DNA of 64,000 nucleotides. Origin: Nannocystis punicea (GTDB lineage: Bacteria; Myxococcota_A; Polyangia; Nannocystales; Nannocystaceae). Where the stretch lies: NCBI RefSeq assembly GCF_026965555.1, contig NZ_CP114040.1, positions 6,882,001 to 6,946,000 of the forward strand, read 5' to 3'. The first letter of the stretch is position 1; every line of letters begins with the position of its first letter. Of the stretch, positions 54,411 to 63,623 are shown in pieces. The translations under genes and the position numbers were made by a program. The notes under the pieces were generated by a model that was not told the DNA's origin, did not search any database, and saw only the letters and a list, made by a program, of their open reading frames with translations.

Positions 54411-56585
54411 ATGTCGACCGCCATTCACTCCGTCAAAGTCACCGCGCTCAAGGGCGCCGAGATCAAGCTGACCGTGCGCTCGCTCGAGAAGGGCTGCACG
54501 GTCTCGTTCTGCCCGATCCTCGCCCTGCGCTGCCTCTCCGCCCTCGGCGCGGCCGGCCCCGTCGGCCAATCCGACTTCCTGCCGCCCAACGACAGCCCCG
54601 GCGAGCTCCACGACTACGTCGCGGAGTGCCTCGAGTCGGCGCGCGCCAGCGTGCCCAAGGCCAGCGCCACCTTCACCCTGAAGCTGCGCGACGCCGACTG
54701 GCTGAAGAAGATCAAGAAGGGCGACACGCGCGACACCGCCGCCTACGCCGCGACCGCCCGTCGCGTCGGCGCGGCCTTCACCGCCGAGGGCACGCAGCTC
54801 GTGATCGGCTGGGACAGCGGCGCGGTCGAGGCCCACGAGGTGACGCAGAAGCGCGGCCGGACGACCCTCGGCAAGCCCGTCTGGGCCGCGCAGCACCTCG
54901 GCCTCGTGGCGTTCACCCTGCTCGCCGAGGACGTGCTCGTCACCGCCGGCCGCACCGAGCTGCGCGCCCATCGCGAGGGCGAGCCGGTCGCCGAGGTGTC
55001 CCTCGAGACAGGTGCGAAGGTGACCGCGATCGCGGCCGACGGCACGCGCGCGCTGCTCGGCTTCGCCGACGGCAGCGTCGCCGCCTGGCAGCCGGGCAAG
55101 GCCGCCGCGCTGGTGCGCCTCGCCGGCGTCGACGGCCCGGTGGTCGGCCTCGCCGCGGTCGGCAAGGACGTGATCGCGGTCGCCACCTCGGCCGCGGTCG
55201 CGGTGCTGCGCAAGGGCGCGATCGCCACGACCGTCGCGTCGGCCGACGGCCCGATCACGGCCCTGGCGAAGGACACGGCCGCCGGCGCGTTCGTGTTCGG
55301 CACCGCCAGGGGCGCGGTGGTCTTCGCCGACGCCGACGGCAAGGTCGCGCGCAAGCACCAGACCCAGATCCCGCAGGACTCCGTGATCGGCGTGATGCAC
55401 TGCGACGCCCAGGGCACCGTCGCCGCGCTGGCGCGCCGCGGCAACCGCCTGTTCGTCGCCACGCTCGCGCCGGACGGCATCCGCTTCGCCGGGCCGATCG
55501 CCGAGGTCGACGACTTCGGCTCGACCGCCGCGGCCGACGGCCTGCTCGCCCGCGTCAACAAGGATCAGGCGCTGTACCTCGGCCTCGACGGCAGCGTGCG
55601 CTTCAGTCAGACCCTCCCGAAGGGCGTGCCCGACCCGCGTGTCACCCGCGACGGCGGCGGGCTGATCGTCGCCTCCTCCGAGTCCCGGCACACCGCCGAA
55701 TTGCGCGCGCCGACAGGGGCCGTGCTCGCCAGCGCCTACCAGTACGGGCAGTACTTCGACGACGGCATCCCGCTCGGGCGCGACGCCGCCCTGGTGTGGC
55801 TCAGCAACGACAGGGCGTTCCGCTTCACCGCCGCCGGCAGCGAGGAGCTCTCGATCCGAGTGCACAATGCCGCTGCGATCGAGCGCACCGGCGGGGCCTT
55901 CGCCATGCTGCGCGAAGAGAACGAGGACGGGGAGAGGGAGGACGGTCGGCTGGTCGAGCTCGACGCGAGCGGCCGCGTGATCGCCGAGCTCGGCAAGGTC
56001 CCGGCCGACGACTTCCTCAACTCCGGCGGCCTGCTCGCCAGCGACGACGGCTCGCTGTTCAAGGCCTCGATCTACGACTCGCAGAAGGGCCACGTGCAGC
56101 ATTGCTGGGTCCGCGAGGGCGCGGCGTTCCGCGAGGTCCCGGCCCCGTGGGACGGCGACTGGCCGACGTTCTCGGCCGACGGCCGGCGGGTGGCCTGGCA
56201 GTCGCGCGAGCACGACGCCTTCGTCCTCTACGACCCCCACGCCGGCCGCGAGCTGGCGCGGATCGAGCTGGACGGGTACTTGTGCCAGTTCGACGGCAGC
56301 AGCCGCCTGGTCATCAAGAGCGGCGCCACGCTCCACTGGTTCGGCGTCGACGGCGAGCCGTGCGGCGAGACGCCCCTGCCGGCCCGCGAGATCGTCACGC
56401 CGCCGATCACGCGCCTGCTGCCGACCGGGGGCAAGCGCGGCGTCGTCGTCGTCACCGCCCTGAACGCCTTCGTCCTCGGCGGCAAGGGCGAGCCGGCCCC
56501 GCTGCACGGCTCCATCCCGCTCGCCGCCACCGAGACGGCGGTGGCCGTCGCCCGCGGCTGGCCGCTCGAGGTCGTCGACCTCTGA
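54411..56585 (+). CDS. Large cytoplasmic WD40/PQQ-like propeller protein, unknown
   Basis: The 724-residue product starts at ATG 54411 (MSTAIHSVKV); an upstream ATG at 54387 adds eight residues. There is no signal peptide. After ~110 residues of a distinct N-terminal domain with two Cys, it has many short repeats of the type 'GTRALLGFADGSVAAWQPGK' and 'TAAGAFVFGTARGAVVFADA', giving one or two beta-propellers, and 'WPTFSADGRRVAWQSREHDA' later. It may be a scaffold. The gene faces the dienelactone hydrolase gene with a GACATGTC palindrome between. Confidence 0.75.
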   Translation: MSTAIHSVKVTALKGAEIKLTVRSLEKGCTVSFCPILALRCLSALGAAGPVGQSDFLPPNDSPGELHDYVAECLESARASVPKASATFTLKLRDADWLKKIKKGDTRDTAAYAATARRVGAAFTAEGTQLVIGWDSGAVEAHEVTQKRGRTTLGKPVWAAQHLGLVAFTLLAEDVLVTAGRTELRAHREGEPVAEVSLETGAKVTAIAADGTRALLGFADGSVAAWQPGKAAALVRLAGVDGPVVGLAAVGKDVIAVATSAAVAVLRKGAIATTVASADGPITALAKDTAAGAFVFGTARGAVVFADADGKVARKHQTQIPQDSVIGVMHCDAQGTVAALARRGNRLFVATLAPDGIRFAGPIAEVDDFGSTAAADGLLARVNKDQALYLGLDGSVRFSQTLPKGVPDPRVTRDGGGLIVASSESRHTAELRAPTGAVLASAYQYGQYFDDGIPLGRDAALVWLSNDRAFRFTAAGSEELSIRVHNAAAIERTGGAFAMLREENEDGEREDGRLVELDASGRVIAELGKVPADDFLNSGGLLASDDGSLFKASIYDSQKGHVQHCWVREGAAFREVPAPWDGDWPTFSADGRRVAWQSREHDAFVLYDPHAGRELARIELDGYLCQFDGSSRLVIKSGATLHWFGVDGEPCGETPLPAREIVTPPITRLLPTGGKRGVVVVTALNAFVLGGKGEPAPLHGSIPLAATETAVAVARGWPLEVVDL

Positions 56586-56676
56586 GGCGATCTCGAGGAC
56601 ATGTCCTCGGGAGCATGTCCCCGAAAACCTATCCGAGAGGGCCTGTCGTGACGGACATGCCCTCGCGGACAGCCCG
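56586..56676. terminator. Double palindrome between convergent genes
   Basis: CGAGGACATGTCCTCG (56594-56609) is a perfect 16-base palindrome, followed by GGGAGCATGTCCCC (56609-56622), nearly palindromic, and GGACATGCCC near 56653. They sit in the 91-base gap between two stop codons, which suggests bidirectional termination by GACATGTC-family elements. Confidence 0.65.
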
Positions 56677-57510
56677 TCACGCCGGCAGCAGCCGGCGCCG
56701 CAGCAGGTCGAGCACCTGCTGCAGCGCCGCGTGAGTCGGCTCGCCGGGCGCGTCGACGAGGCCGCCGGTCAGCACCGAGTGGTGCTTCTTCAACAGCTCC
56801 TCGGGGTGGCCGTCGCGCTGGTCGAGCTCGACCGCGACGAAGCCGTCGCCGAGGCGCTCGCGCAGGAACGCGAACCGCTCCGGCGGGACCAGCGGGTCGC
56901 CGTGGAAGCGCAGGCCGAGCACCTGCAGGCCCTCGCGCGCGCACCGGCCCGCGACCGTCGCCAGCTCGTCCGGCCCGCAGTCGATGCTCCGCCGCTTCCG
57001 GGCGGTCAGGCCGAGCGGCAGCGACGGCTGCGACAGCACCGGCACCAGCACCCGCGGCTCGGTCGCCATCGCCAGGGCGAAGCCGCCGGTGAAGCACATG
57101 CCGACCGCACCGACGCCCGGTCCGCCGCAGCGCCCGTGCTCGTGGACCGCGAGCGCCCGCAGCCAGTCGACCACCGGCGAGCTGCGGCCGGTCGCCAGCA
57201 TCGTGAACTCGCGGCTGACGCACACCTCCGCCAGCACCTTGACCGCGCCGCGCAGGCGCGCCAGCGGCCTCGCCTTCGCGGCGTCGAAGCCCGGGGTCCC
57301 GAACAGCTGCGGCAGCGCCACCGACAGGCCGATCGCCACCAGCCGATCGGCGAAGCCCAGCACCTGCGGCGAGATGCCCGGCATCTCCGTGATCACGAGG
57401 ACCGCCGGCCCCGCGCCCTTGCGGTACACCGGGTGCGCGACCCCGGCGTGGGAGAACGCCTCGCAGGCGTACGTGAACAGGTCGCCCTCGGGGGCTTTCG
57501 GCTTGGCCAT
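56677..57510 (-). CDS. Dienelactone hydrolase family protein
   Basis: A 277-residue alpha/beta hydrolase. The nucleophile elbow is 'GAVGMCFTGGFALAMAT', with the Cys nucleophile typical of dienelactone hydrolases (G-x-C-x-G). The acid is in 'GLRFHGDPLVPPERF' and a His in 'ELDQRDGHPEELLKKH'. Family members open lactone rings, such as dienelactone in aromatic degradation, though many are uncharacterised. ATG 57510 with AGGAGAGG upstream is the start; a longer frame upstream (from 57603) is Arg-rich and begins at a palindrome. No aromatic-pathway genes are near. Confidence 0.85.
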   Translation of the reverse strand: MAKPKAPEGDLFTYACEAFSHAGVAHPVYRKGAGPAVLVITEMPGISPQVLGFADRLVAIGLSVALPQLFGTPGFDAAKARPLARLRGAVKVLAEVCVSREFTMLATGRSSPVVDWLRALAVHEHGRCGGPGVGAVGMCFTGGFALAMATEPRVLVPVLSQPSLPLGLTARKRRSIDCGPDELATVAGRCAREGLQVLGLRFHGDPLVPPERFAFLRERLGDGFVAVELDQRDGHPEELLKKHHSVLTGGLVDAPGEPTHAALQQVLDLLRRRLLPA

Positions 57511-57735
57511 GAACCTCTCCTGCGCGCATGATGCCCGCGCCCGCGCGCGACGGACAAGCGGCGCGAGCGGTCCGCAGACACCTGTCTCTTCGGACATATC
57601 CACTCCGCGAGCGCCGAGAACCCCGACCCACCGGCGCGCACGCGATCGCCGGAGCCCCTGCGCACCGGCGCCCGCGGCCGGGCGAGGAGATCCTCGCCGG
57701 CGCGGGCGCCCGAGCTCAGCGACCGGTCGTCACGC

Positions 57736-59235
57736 TCAGGGCGTCAGGCACCACAGCGTCGAGCGGTCGATGCCGCCCTTGTAGGCGACGTAGCCGGAGG
57801 TCTGCTCCGCCGGGCACTGCGACGGCGCGGACACCCACGGCAGGCACTTCGAGCCCTGGCCGTCGTCGTCGTAGCAGTGGCCAGGCCGGCCCTCGCCGCC
57901 GCAGTAGAGCGCGGTCGGAGTGTCGACGCACGGCTCGCCGAGCGGCGCCGGGTCGATGCCGCTCATCTGCAGCGTCGCCTCGGGCAGGCACAGGTTGTAG
58001 CCGCCGCCGCAGTGCGTGCCCGCCGGGCAGCCGGGCGCGTCGGACAGCACGTCGCAGACCTTGCCGCACTCGTCGCCGTTGCCGAAGTCGACGCAGCGCA
58101 GGCCGGACTCGCAGTCCGAGTCCCAGCCGTTCGGATCGACGAGGGTGCAGCCCTCGCCCTCCTTCTTCGCGCCGCCGGTGACACACACGCCGTCGGTGCC
58201 GATCGCGTTGACCGGCATGCAGTACTGGTCCGCGGGGCAGGCGTCGTCCGTGAACGGCGAGCAGCCGTTCGGCCGCCGCACGTCGTACTCGGCCTCGTCG
58301 ATCCACCAGCACGCCCCGCCCTCCACCGGCTCGAGCAGGTCGCCGTTCTTGACCATCTCGCGCAGCTCGACGTAGCGCACGACGCCCTGCGTCTGGTGCG
58401 GCGACACCATCTCGACGATCTCGAGCTCGCCGGACACCGCGACGAAGACCTTCTTGTACACGTTGGCCTCGAGATCCTCCTGATACACGACCGCCGAGCT
58501 GCTGACGGGCAGGTACGACTGGATGTTGTTGGGGATCGCGTGGTTGGGGTCCGGATCCAGGGCGTGGACGCCGACGGCGAGGTCGCCGTCGAAGAGGATC
58601 CGCAGCAGGTCGAACAGCGCCGGGTCGCCGGTGATGCTGTCCTGGGTCGAGGGCGAGCGGATCCACGGCACCGGCATCGCGCTCTCGAGCTGGAACTCCT
58701 GCTGGCTGAGCAGCTCGATCCCGAGGAGCGGCAGCTCCTGGCAGTCCTCGGGCATGATCGGCCCGCCGGTCGTCGTGTCGCCGGTGGTCGTGTCCGTGGT
58801 CGTGTCCCCGGTGGTCGTCGTCTCGACCGCGCCGGTGGTGGTCGTCGTGTCGCCGGTCGTCGTGTCGACCGCCGTCGTCTCGCCGGTCGTCGTGTCGACC
58901 GCCGTCGTCTCGCCGGTCGTCGTCGTCGCCTCGGTCGTCGACGTCGTCTCGGTCGTCGGCCCGATGGTGGTCTCGGGCTCCGCGGTGGTCTCGGTCGTCG
59001 TCGTCAACGTCGTCGGGCCGCCGGTGTCGGTCGGGTCGACGTGCGAGGTGGTCGGGCCGGCGGTGTCGGTGCCAGTGTCGGTGTCGGTGCCGGTCTCGGT
59101 CTCGGTCTCGGTCCCGGTCGCGGTCGTGTCGCCGGTGTCCGCGGGGCAACCAGCAGACAGCAGCGAGGCGCTGAATGTAAACAGGGCGCCGGCCGAGAGG
59201 CGCGGCAGGGCGAATGAAGAGATGGTCTTAATCAT
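57736..59235 (-). CDS. Lipoprotein with long Thr/Glu linker and Cys-rich C-terminal domain
   Basis: The 499-residue product has a signal with lipobox SLLSAGC, then a ~130-residue linker of 'TETETGTDTDTGTD' and 'TTGETTAVDT' repeats. The DNA at 58861-58890 is duplicated exactly at 58891-58920 (30 bases, ten codons), a recent tandem duplication. The C-terminal ~330 residues have no recognised enzyme motif, but 14 or more Cys, with 'CSPFTDDACPADQYCMPVNA', 'CGKVCDVLSDAPGCPAGTHC' and 'LCLPEATLQM', resembling small disulphide-rich repeats. Probably surface-exposed. Confidence 0.82.
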   Translation of the reverse strand: MIKTISSFALPRLSAGALFTFSASLLSAGCPADTGDTTATGTETETETGTDTDTGTDTAGPTTSHVDPTDTGGPTTLTTTTETTAEPETTIGPTTETTSTTEATTTTGETTAVDTTTGETTAVDTTTGDTTTTTGAVETTTTGDTTTDTTTGDTTTGGPIMPEDCQELPLLGIELLSQQEFQLESAMPVPWIRSPSTQDSITGDPALFDLLRILFDGDLAVGVHALDPDPNHAIPNNIQSYLPVSSSAVVYQEDLEANVYKKVFVAVSGELEIVEMVSPHQTQGVVRYVELREMVKNGDLLEPVEGGACWWIDEAEYDVRRPNGCSPFTDDACPADQYCMPVNAIGTDGVCVTGGAKKEGEGCTLVDPNGWDSDCESGLRCVDFGNGDECGKVCDVLSDAPGCPAGTHCGGGYNLCLPEATLQMSGIDPAPLGEPCVDTPTALYCGGEGRPGHCYDDDGQGSKCLPWVSAPSQCPAEQTSGYVAYKGGIDRSTLWCLTP

Positions 59236-59630
59236 GCGGGCGCACCATATCCGTTAAGCGCGGTGAATTGGCAACAGCGGCCCCCGGGAATTTCGTCGGC
59301 GGCCGCCGGCGCGAATGCAAGCACTCGCGCCGCGGGCCGGCAGTCGCCCGAATCGCCGCATTTGCGCGCGGCCGCCCCCCGCGCCGGCGCGCACGCGATG
59401 TCGGAATCCTCATTGTGGGCAGCGCGCGGCCCGACGCGCGACAGGGCGAGCCCCCGACCAAGCGCCCGTGGCCCGCGGTCACGCCGGCCGCCGCTGCGCC
59501 GGCGTTGCGGTCGAATCCCGCCATTGCCCGGAGTTCTCGCACGCGCGGCCGCGCCGGCCTCATGCGTGATCCGGCGCAATACGGCGAGTCGCCGCGAGAT
59601 CGCGGGAGCGGTGCCGCGGCGCTCCGCCGC
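59236..59630. other. Intergenic region without a supported gene
   Basis: About 395 bases, Arg/Ala/Pro-rich in all frames. It should contain the promoter of the preceding minus-strand lipoprotein gene. No repeat is visible. Confidence 0.4.
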
Positions 59631-60740
59631 TCACATTCCGAGCGCCACTGCGCTGGCCTCGACCGTCGCCCGCGTGACCGCGGCGGCGAACTCCAGATCG
59701 AGGTTTGCGACCTCGTCGGGCCCGGCCATGCAATGATAGTTGGCGTAGCGGAATTCGCTGGTATCGGTCAAGAACACCGCCGGATAGCCGGCGTCCCAGA
59801 ACGGCGCGTGGTCGGAGCGGCGCAGATCGGCGAACAGCTCCGAGGTCTCCTGGCCGGCCGGCAGCTCGATGAGGGCCCGCCGCAGGCCGATCCGGTCGGC
59901 CGCGGCCGCGTAGGCGAGCGCGTGCTCGTGCGCCTTCGAGCTGTTGACGATGGCGATGAAGTCGCCGCGGAACTGGTTGGCCTCGAGCTCCGCGTACGCC
60001 TCGGAGAACACCAGCTCGAACCCCACGGGCACCGTCTGGCTGTTCTCCGCGGCGGAGGTGAAGGCGATCATGTCGAAGTTGAAGTCGACGACGATGTCGT
60101 CGCCGGCCGCAGTGGCCGCGGCGACGTAGGCCTCCGAGCCGATGAGCCCGTCCTCCTCCTCGTCCCAGTAGGCGACCTGGACCGTGCGATCGAACTCGGC
60201 CTTGGCCAGGAGGCGCGCGATCTCGAGGGTCGCCGCCACCCCGCTGGCGTTGTCGTCGGCGCCGCGGCAGTCCGAGATGTGATCGTAGTGCGCGGCCACC
60301 AGCACGATCTGCTCCGGGCTGGTCTTGCCCACCCGCCGGCCGACCACGTTCACGCCGCTGCCGTAGTCCATCAGCACGACCTCGTAACCGAGCTCGCTCA
60401 GCCGATCGGCGCACAGGTCCTGCACCGCCTGCCAGTGCGGCGTCCCGGGCGTGCGCACGTCGGCGATGAATTGCAGGTCCTCGGCGTAGGCCGCGGGGTC
60501 GATGCAATCCGCCAGCGCCTGCGGCGACGCGGCGCACGGGTCCGGCTCGCCGGTGGTCGGCTCCGCGGTCGTGGTGCTGCCGGTCGGCACGGCCGTCGTG
60601 CCGCCCCCCGTGGTGGTGGTCGTCGTCGACGTCTCGCCCCCGGTGGTCGGCTCCGTCACCGTCGCGCTCCCGCCGGGCTGCCCGCAGCCGAGTCCACACA
60701 CGAGCAGGAGCCAGGAGTTCCGCCGCAGGTCGTAGGTCAT
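59631..60740 (-). CDS. M28-family zinc aminopeptidase, lipoprotein
   Basis: A 369-residue exported peptidase. The signal has lipobox LVCGLGC and a Thr/Gly linker ('TTTAEPTTGEPDPCAASP'). The M28 zinc ligands are seen in 'VLVAAHYDHISDCRGADDNA' (His and Asp), 'AYWDEEEDGLIGSEAY' (Glu/Glu), 'VVDFNFDMIAF' (Asp) and 'NYHCMAGPDEVANLD' (His). Such enzymes remove N-terminal residues from peptides outside the cell. ATG 60740 is the start of the signal. Related by linker to the esterase at 61424, with which it is divergent. Confidence 0.9.
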   Translation of the reverse strand: MTYDLRRNSWLLLVCGLGCGQPGGSATVTEPTTGGETSTTTTTTGGGTTAVPTGSTTTAEPTTGEPDPCAASPQALADCIDPAAYAEDLQFIADVRTPGTPHWQAVQDLCADRLSELGYEVVLMDYGSGVNVVGRRVGKTSPEQIVLVAAHYDHISDCRGADDNASGVAATLEIARLLAKAEFDRTVQVAYWDEEEDGLIGSEAYVAAATAAGDDIVVDFNFDMIAFTSAAENSQTVPVGFELVFSEAYAELEANQFRGDFIAIVNSSKAHEHALAYAAAADRIGLRRALIELPAGQETSELFADLRRSDHAPFWDAGYPAVFLTDTSEFRYANYHCMAGPDEVANLDLEFAAAVTRATVEASAVALGM

Positions 60741-60870
60741 CGCGGCGCGGATCCTACCACGCCGCCGGCAGCACGAGCGCGGCCCGTCACGCCTGTCCGA
60801 AAGGTCAGCTCGCAGCGCCCGGGCGGCCCAGCGGCGCCGCAGGTCGATCGCGTGGTCCTCGCATTCCGCG

Positions 60871-61365
60871 GTGTCCCGCCCACACCCGCGACGCCGAGGG
60901 GATCGCGCGGCGTCGCGGGCCCGCCCGCGGCCCTGCACGAGTCGGCCAGAGCCGGGCGAACTCGAGCTTGATCGCGACCCACTGTTCCGGCGGCGATCGA
61001 TCGGGTGGGCCGTCCGCGACCTCACGCACGCGGCGTATTGCAAGCCGAGCGTGTTCCTGCGGGTCGAGGGTGTCCGTTGCCTGCGCGGGCCGGCGCCCGA
61101 GGGCCGCCTGCTCTTCATGACCGACGGCCTCCGCTTCGTCCCCGCGGGCGCTGCCGGATCTTCGCTCTTCGCCGCCTTGACCGACGACGACGACGATGCG
61201 CAGGTCGACGACCTCGAGGGCAAGGCGAGATTCATCCCCGCGGGCGCCGTGACCACGAGCACCGTGCCGGGTGGGCAACCGATCACGCTCACCCTCGCGC
61301 TGAAGAGCGGGACTTCACACCCGAGCTGCGGAGCTGGTGCGCGGCGACGGCACGGGTCCTCGTGA
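60871..61365 (+). CDS. Hypothetical protein, partly repeat-like
   Basis: The GTG at 60871 opens a 164-residue frame. The part from about residue 55 looks protein-like: 'HAAYCKPSVFLRVEGVRCLR', 'EGRLLFMTDGLRFVPAGAAG' and 'LEGKARFIPAGAVTTSTVPG', the last two sharing a '(L/A)RF(V/I)PAGA' repeat. The first ~50 residues are Arg-rich and may be non-coding; in-frame GTGs near 61003 or 61048 could be the true start. The tail after 'LALKSG' is again non-descript. No family recognised. Confidence 0.4.
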   Translation: MSRPHPRRRGDRAASRARPRPCTSRPEPGELELDRDPLFRRRSIGWAVRDLTHAAYCKPSVFLRVEGVRCLRGPAPEGRLLFMTDGLRFVPAGAAGSSLFAALTDDDDDAQVDDLEGKARFIPAGAVTTSTVPGGQPITLTLALKSGTSHPSCGAGARRRHGSS

Positions 61366-61423
61366 GTCCGGCGCCGCGCCGGCCGCTATCCTCGTCGAGC
61401 GCGCTCGGTTATCGTCGCGCGCG

Positions 61424-62536
61424 ATGCCCCGCGCCTCGCACTCCTATCAATCGCTCGTCACCGTCGGCTCGCTCGCCCTGCTCCTCGCGCTCGGGGCTTG
61501 CAGCGGCGCCGACGACGAGTCCGGTGAATCCAGCGAAGGCACCGGCAGCGACGCCACGACGACCACCACGGACGCCACCACCACCACCACCGCGACGACC
61601 GGCCCCGACGCACCGACCACGACCTCTCCCACCACCGACTCGAGCACAACCACCTCTTCCACCACCGACCCGGGCACCACCACCGACGGCACCACCGGCG
61701 ATCCGCTCGCCTCCCCTGGTTGCGGCCTCGCCCCGCCCGATCCGCCCGACGGCATCAACGTCATGATCGACGCCGGGCCCGAGGGCGACGGCATGCGTCG
61801 CTTCTATCTCCGCCGCTCGCCCGACTACGACCCCAACGTCCCGCACAGGCTCATCTTCGGGTTCGCCGGCACCGACTGGGTCGGCGACATGATCGAGCCC
61901 TACTTCGGCCTGCAGGGCGACGACGTCGAGCCGATGCCCGACGAGATCTTCGTCTACCCCGATCCGCTGTGGCGCGACTTCGAGGGCTGGGGCAACTACG
62001 GCGGGTGGGTGCTCGGCCCCTACGCCGCGCCGGCCGACGGCGACCAGGACCTCGTGTTCGTCGAGGCGGTGATCGACTACATGGCGGCGAACTATTGCAT
62101 CGACCGCGAGCGGGTGTTCGCCACCGGTCACAGCTGGGGCGGCGACATGGCGCACGTGGTCGCCTGCTTCCTCGGCGACAAGTTCCGCGCCGCCGTCCCG
62201 GTCGCCGCCAACTCGCCCTATTGGTTCGACGACGGCGGCACCTTCATCGATTGCGTCGGCGACGCCGCGGTGTGGACCATGTTCGGCCAGGCCGACGACC
62301 ACTTCAATAGCCAGCAGCAGGGCCTCGAGTGCCGCGATTTCTGGCTCGACGAGCGCGGCTGCGACGGCCTCGACGCGGCGGTGAACCTCGACCTCGGCGA
62401 CGCGCCCGACGAGTGCGTCGAATACCAGGGCTGCTCCGCCACCACCCGCTTCTGCCTGTACGGGGCGCAGTACGCCCACCAGATCCCCGGCGATTACTTC
62501 GCCGCCGCCACCATGGCGTTCTTCCGCTCGTTCTGA
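61424..62536 (+). CDS. Lipoprotein esterase, PHB-depolymerase/feruloyl esterase-like (LpqC family)
   Basis: A 370-residue exported alpha/beta hydrolase. The signal has lipobox LLLALGAC and a Thr-rich linker ('TTSPTTDSSTTTSSTTDPGT'). The nucleophile elbow is 'VFATGHSWGGDMAHVVACF', with 'RLIFGFAGTDWVGDMIEPYF' upstream and 'YGAQYAHQIPGDYFAAATMA' at the end providing the catalytic His. The acid is likely in the 'DHFNSQQQGLECRDFW' region. It probably cleaves a polyester or feruloyl ester outside the cell. Divergent with the M28 peptidase. Confidence 0.88.
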   Translation: MPRASHSYQSLVTVGSLALLLALGACSGADDESGESSEGTGSDATTTTTDATTTTTATTGPDAPTTTSPTTDSSTTTSSTTDPGTTTDGTTGDPLASPGCGLAPPDPPDGINVMIDAGPEGDGMRRFYLRRSPDYDPNVPHRLIFGFAGTDWVGDMIEPYFGLQGDDVEPMPDEIFVYPDPLWRDFEGWGNYGGWVLGPYAAPADGDQDLVFVEAVIDYMAANYCIDRERVFATGHSWGGDMAHVVACFLGDKFRAAVPVAANSPYWFDDGGTFIDCVGDAAVWTMFGQADDHFNSQQQGLECRDFWLDERGCDGLDAAVNLDLGDAPDECVEYQGCSATTRFCLYGAQYAHQIPGDYFAAATMAFFRSF

Positions 62537-62556
62537 AGCGTGCTACCGTCGCCATC

Positions 62557-63489
62557 ATGCTCTGCGACGTCGAGGAATTCCGCCGGCTGTTCCGCGTCCA
62601 CATCCCCGTCGCCGAGCACGCCGCGTACTACCTCGACACCCTCGCGCGCTCGCCCGAGTACGCCGGCCTGCCCGCGCTCGCCGGGCGCTTCGCCGCCTTC
62701 GAGCAGCGGCTCGCCGCGCGCGGCCTCTCGGTCGGCGACTACCGGCAGCAGCAGCTCGTCGCCCTGCGCGACGCGCTGGCCGGCACCGCCGCCTTCCGCC
62801 GGCTGTGCGCCGCCGCCGTCGGTCCGGCCCCGCCGACCCGCAATCGCCTGTCCGAACAGACAGGTGCATGGTTCGCCTCGATCGACCTGCGCGAGGCCAA
62901 CTTCAGCGTGCTCGAGCTGCACGACGACGAGGGCGCGCTCGGCGGCGGCCCGTGGGCCGAGTTCTGCGCCGCGCGCGGCGTCGACCCCGTGCTCGCCGAG
63001 TCGAAGGCGTTCCGCCAGGCGGTGTTCGGCTACCTCGAGCCGAAGAAGGCCCAGCGCGTGCAGCTCGGCTTGACCGCCGCCCTGGCCGACGAGCTCCGCC
63101 GCGACGGCCTCGACGACCGCGCGATCGCCATGCTCTCGCACGACGAGCTGATCGTCGGCTTCCCCGGCGACGACGCCGGCCTGGCGCAGCTGCGGCCCCT
63201 CCTGGCCCGCCTGGAGGCCGCCCCGCGGCGCCCGGCGGTGCGCGCCAGCGTGTTCCGCAGCGCCGTCCTCGAGCCCGGCGTCGAGCTGCGCAGCTTCTAC
63301 GACCTCGTCGGCGACGCCCCGCCGGTCCCGCGTCACCGCGCCCTGGTCGGCGTCCCCGGCAACCTGTTCTACGTCTACTTCAAGCGCCACGTGCTCGCCG
63401 CCCCGCTCGATCGCCGCGACCTCTACTTCCGCGTCGAGCACCGCCTGGCCCAATGGGTCGTCGACGACGAGCCGCCGGCGAGCTCGTGA
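62557..63489 (+). CDS. Hypothetical protein
   Basis: The 310-residue product starts MLCDVEEFRRLFRVHIPVAE at ATG 62557, 20 bases after the esterase stop, so it is probably co-expressed. It has mostly helical, charged sequence ('EPKKAQRVQLGLTAALADEL', 'GLDDRAIAMLSHDELIVGFP') with no signal peptide, membrane segment or catalytic motif that I can name. The C-terminal half has the look of a compact domain ('HRALVGVPGNLFYVYFKRHV'). An internal inverted repeat CCTGTC-CGAACA-GACAGG is at 62847-62864. Function unknown. Confidence 0.65.
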   Translation: MLCDVEEFRRLFRVHIPVAEHAAYYLDTLARSPEYAGLPALAGRFAAFEQRLAARGLSVGDYRQQQLVALRDALAGTAAFRRLCAAAVGPAPPTRNRLSEQTGAWFASIDLREANFSVLELHDDEGALGGGPWAEFCAARGVDPVLAESKAFRQAVFGYLEPKKAQRVQLGLTAALADELRRDGLDDRAIAMLSHDELIVGFPGDDAGLAQLRPLLARLEAAPRRPAVRASVFRSAVLEPGVELRSFYDLVGDAPPVPRHRALVGVPGNLFYVYFKRHVLAAPLDRRDLYFRVEHRLAQWVVDDEPPASS

Positions 63490-63623
63490 ATCCAGTCACC
63501 CGACTCCTATCATTCATCGCCGGTGTTCACTTGCAAAGTTGCAGTCGAATGCTCGGCGCGAAGCGGCCGCGTTCGGCGGCGTCGGCCTTGCGTCGGCCCG
63601 CGGAGTTGGTCTAGTCCCTTCGC

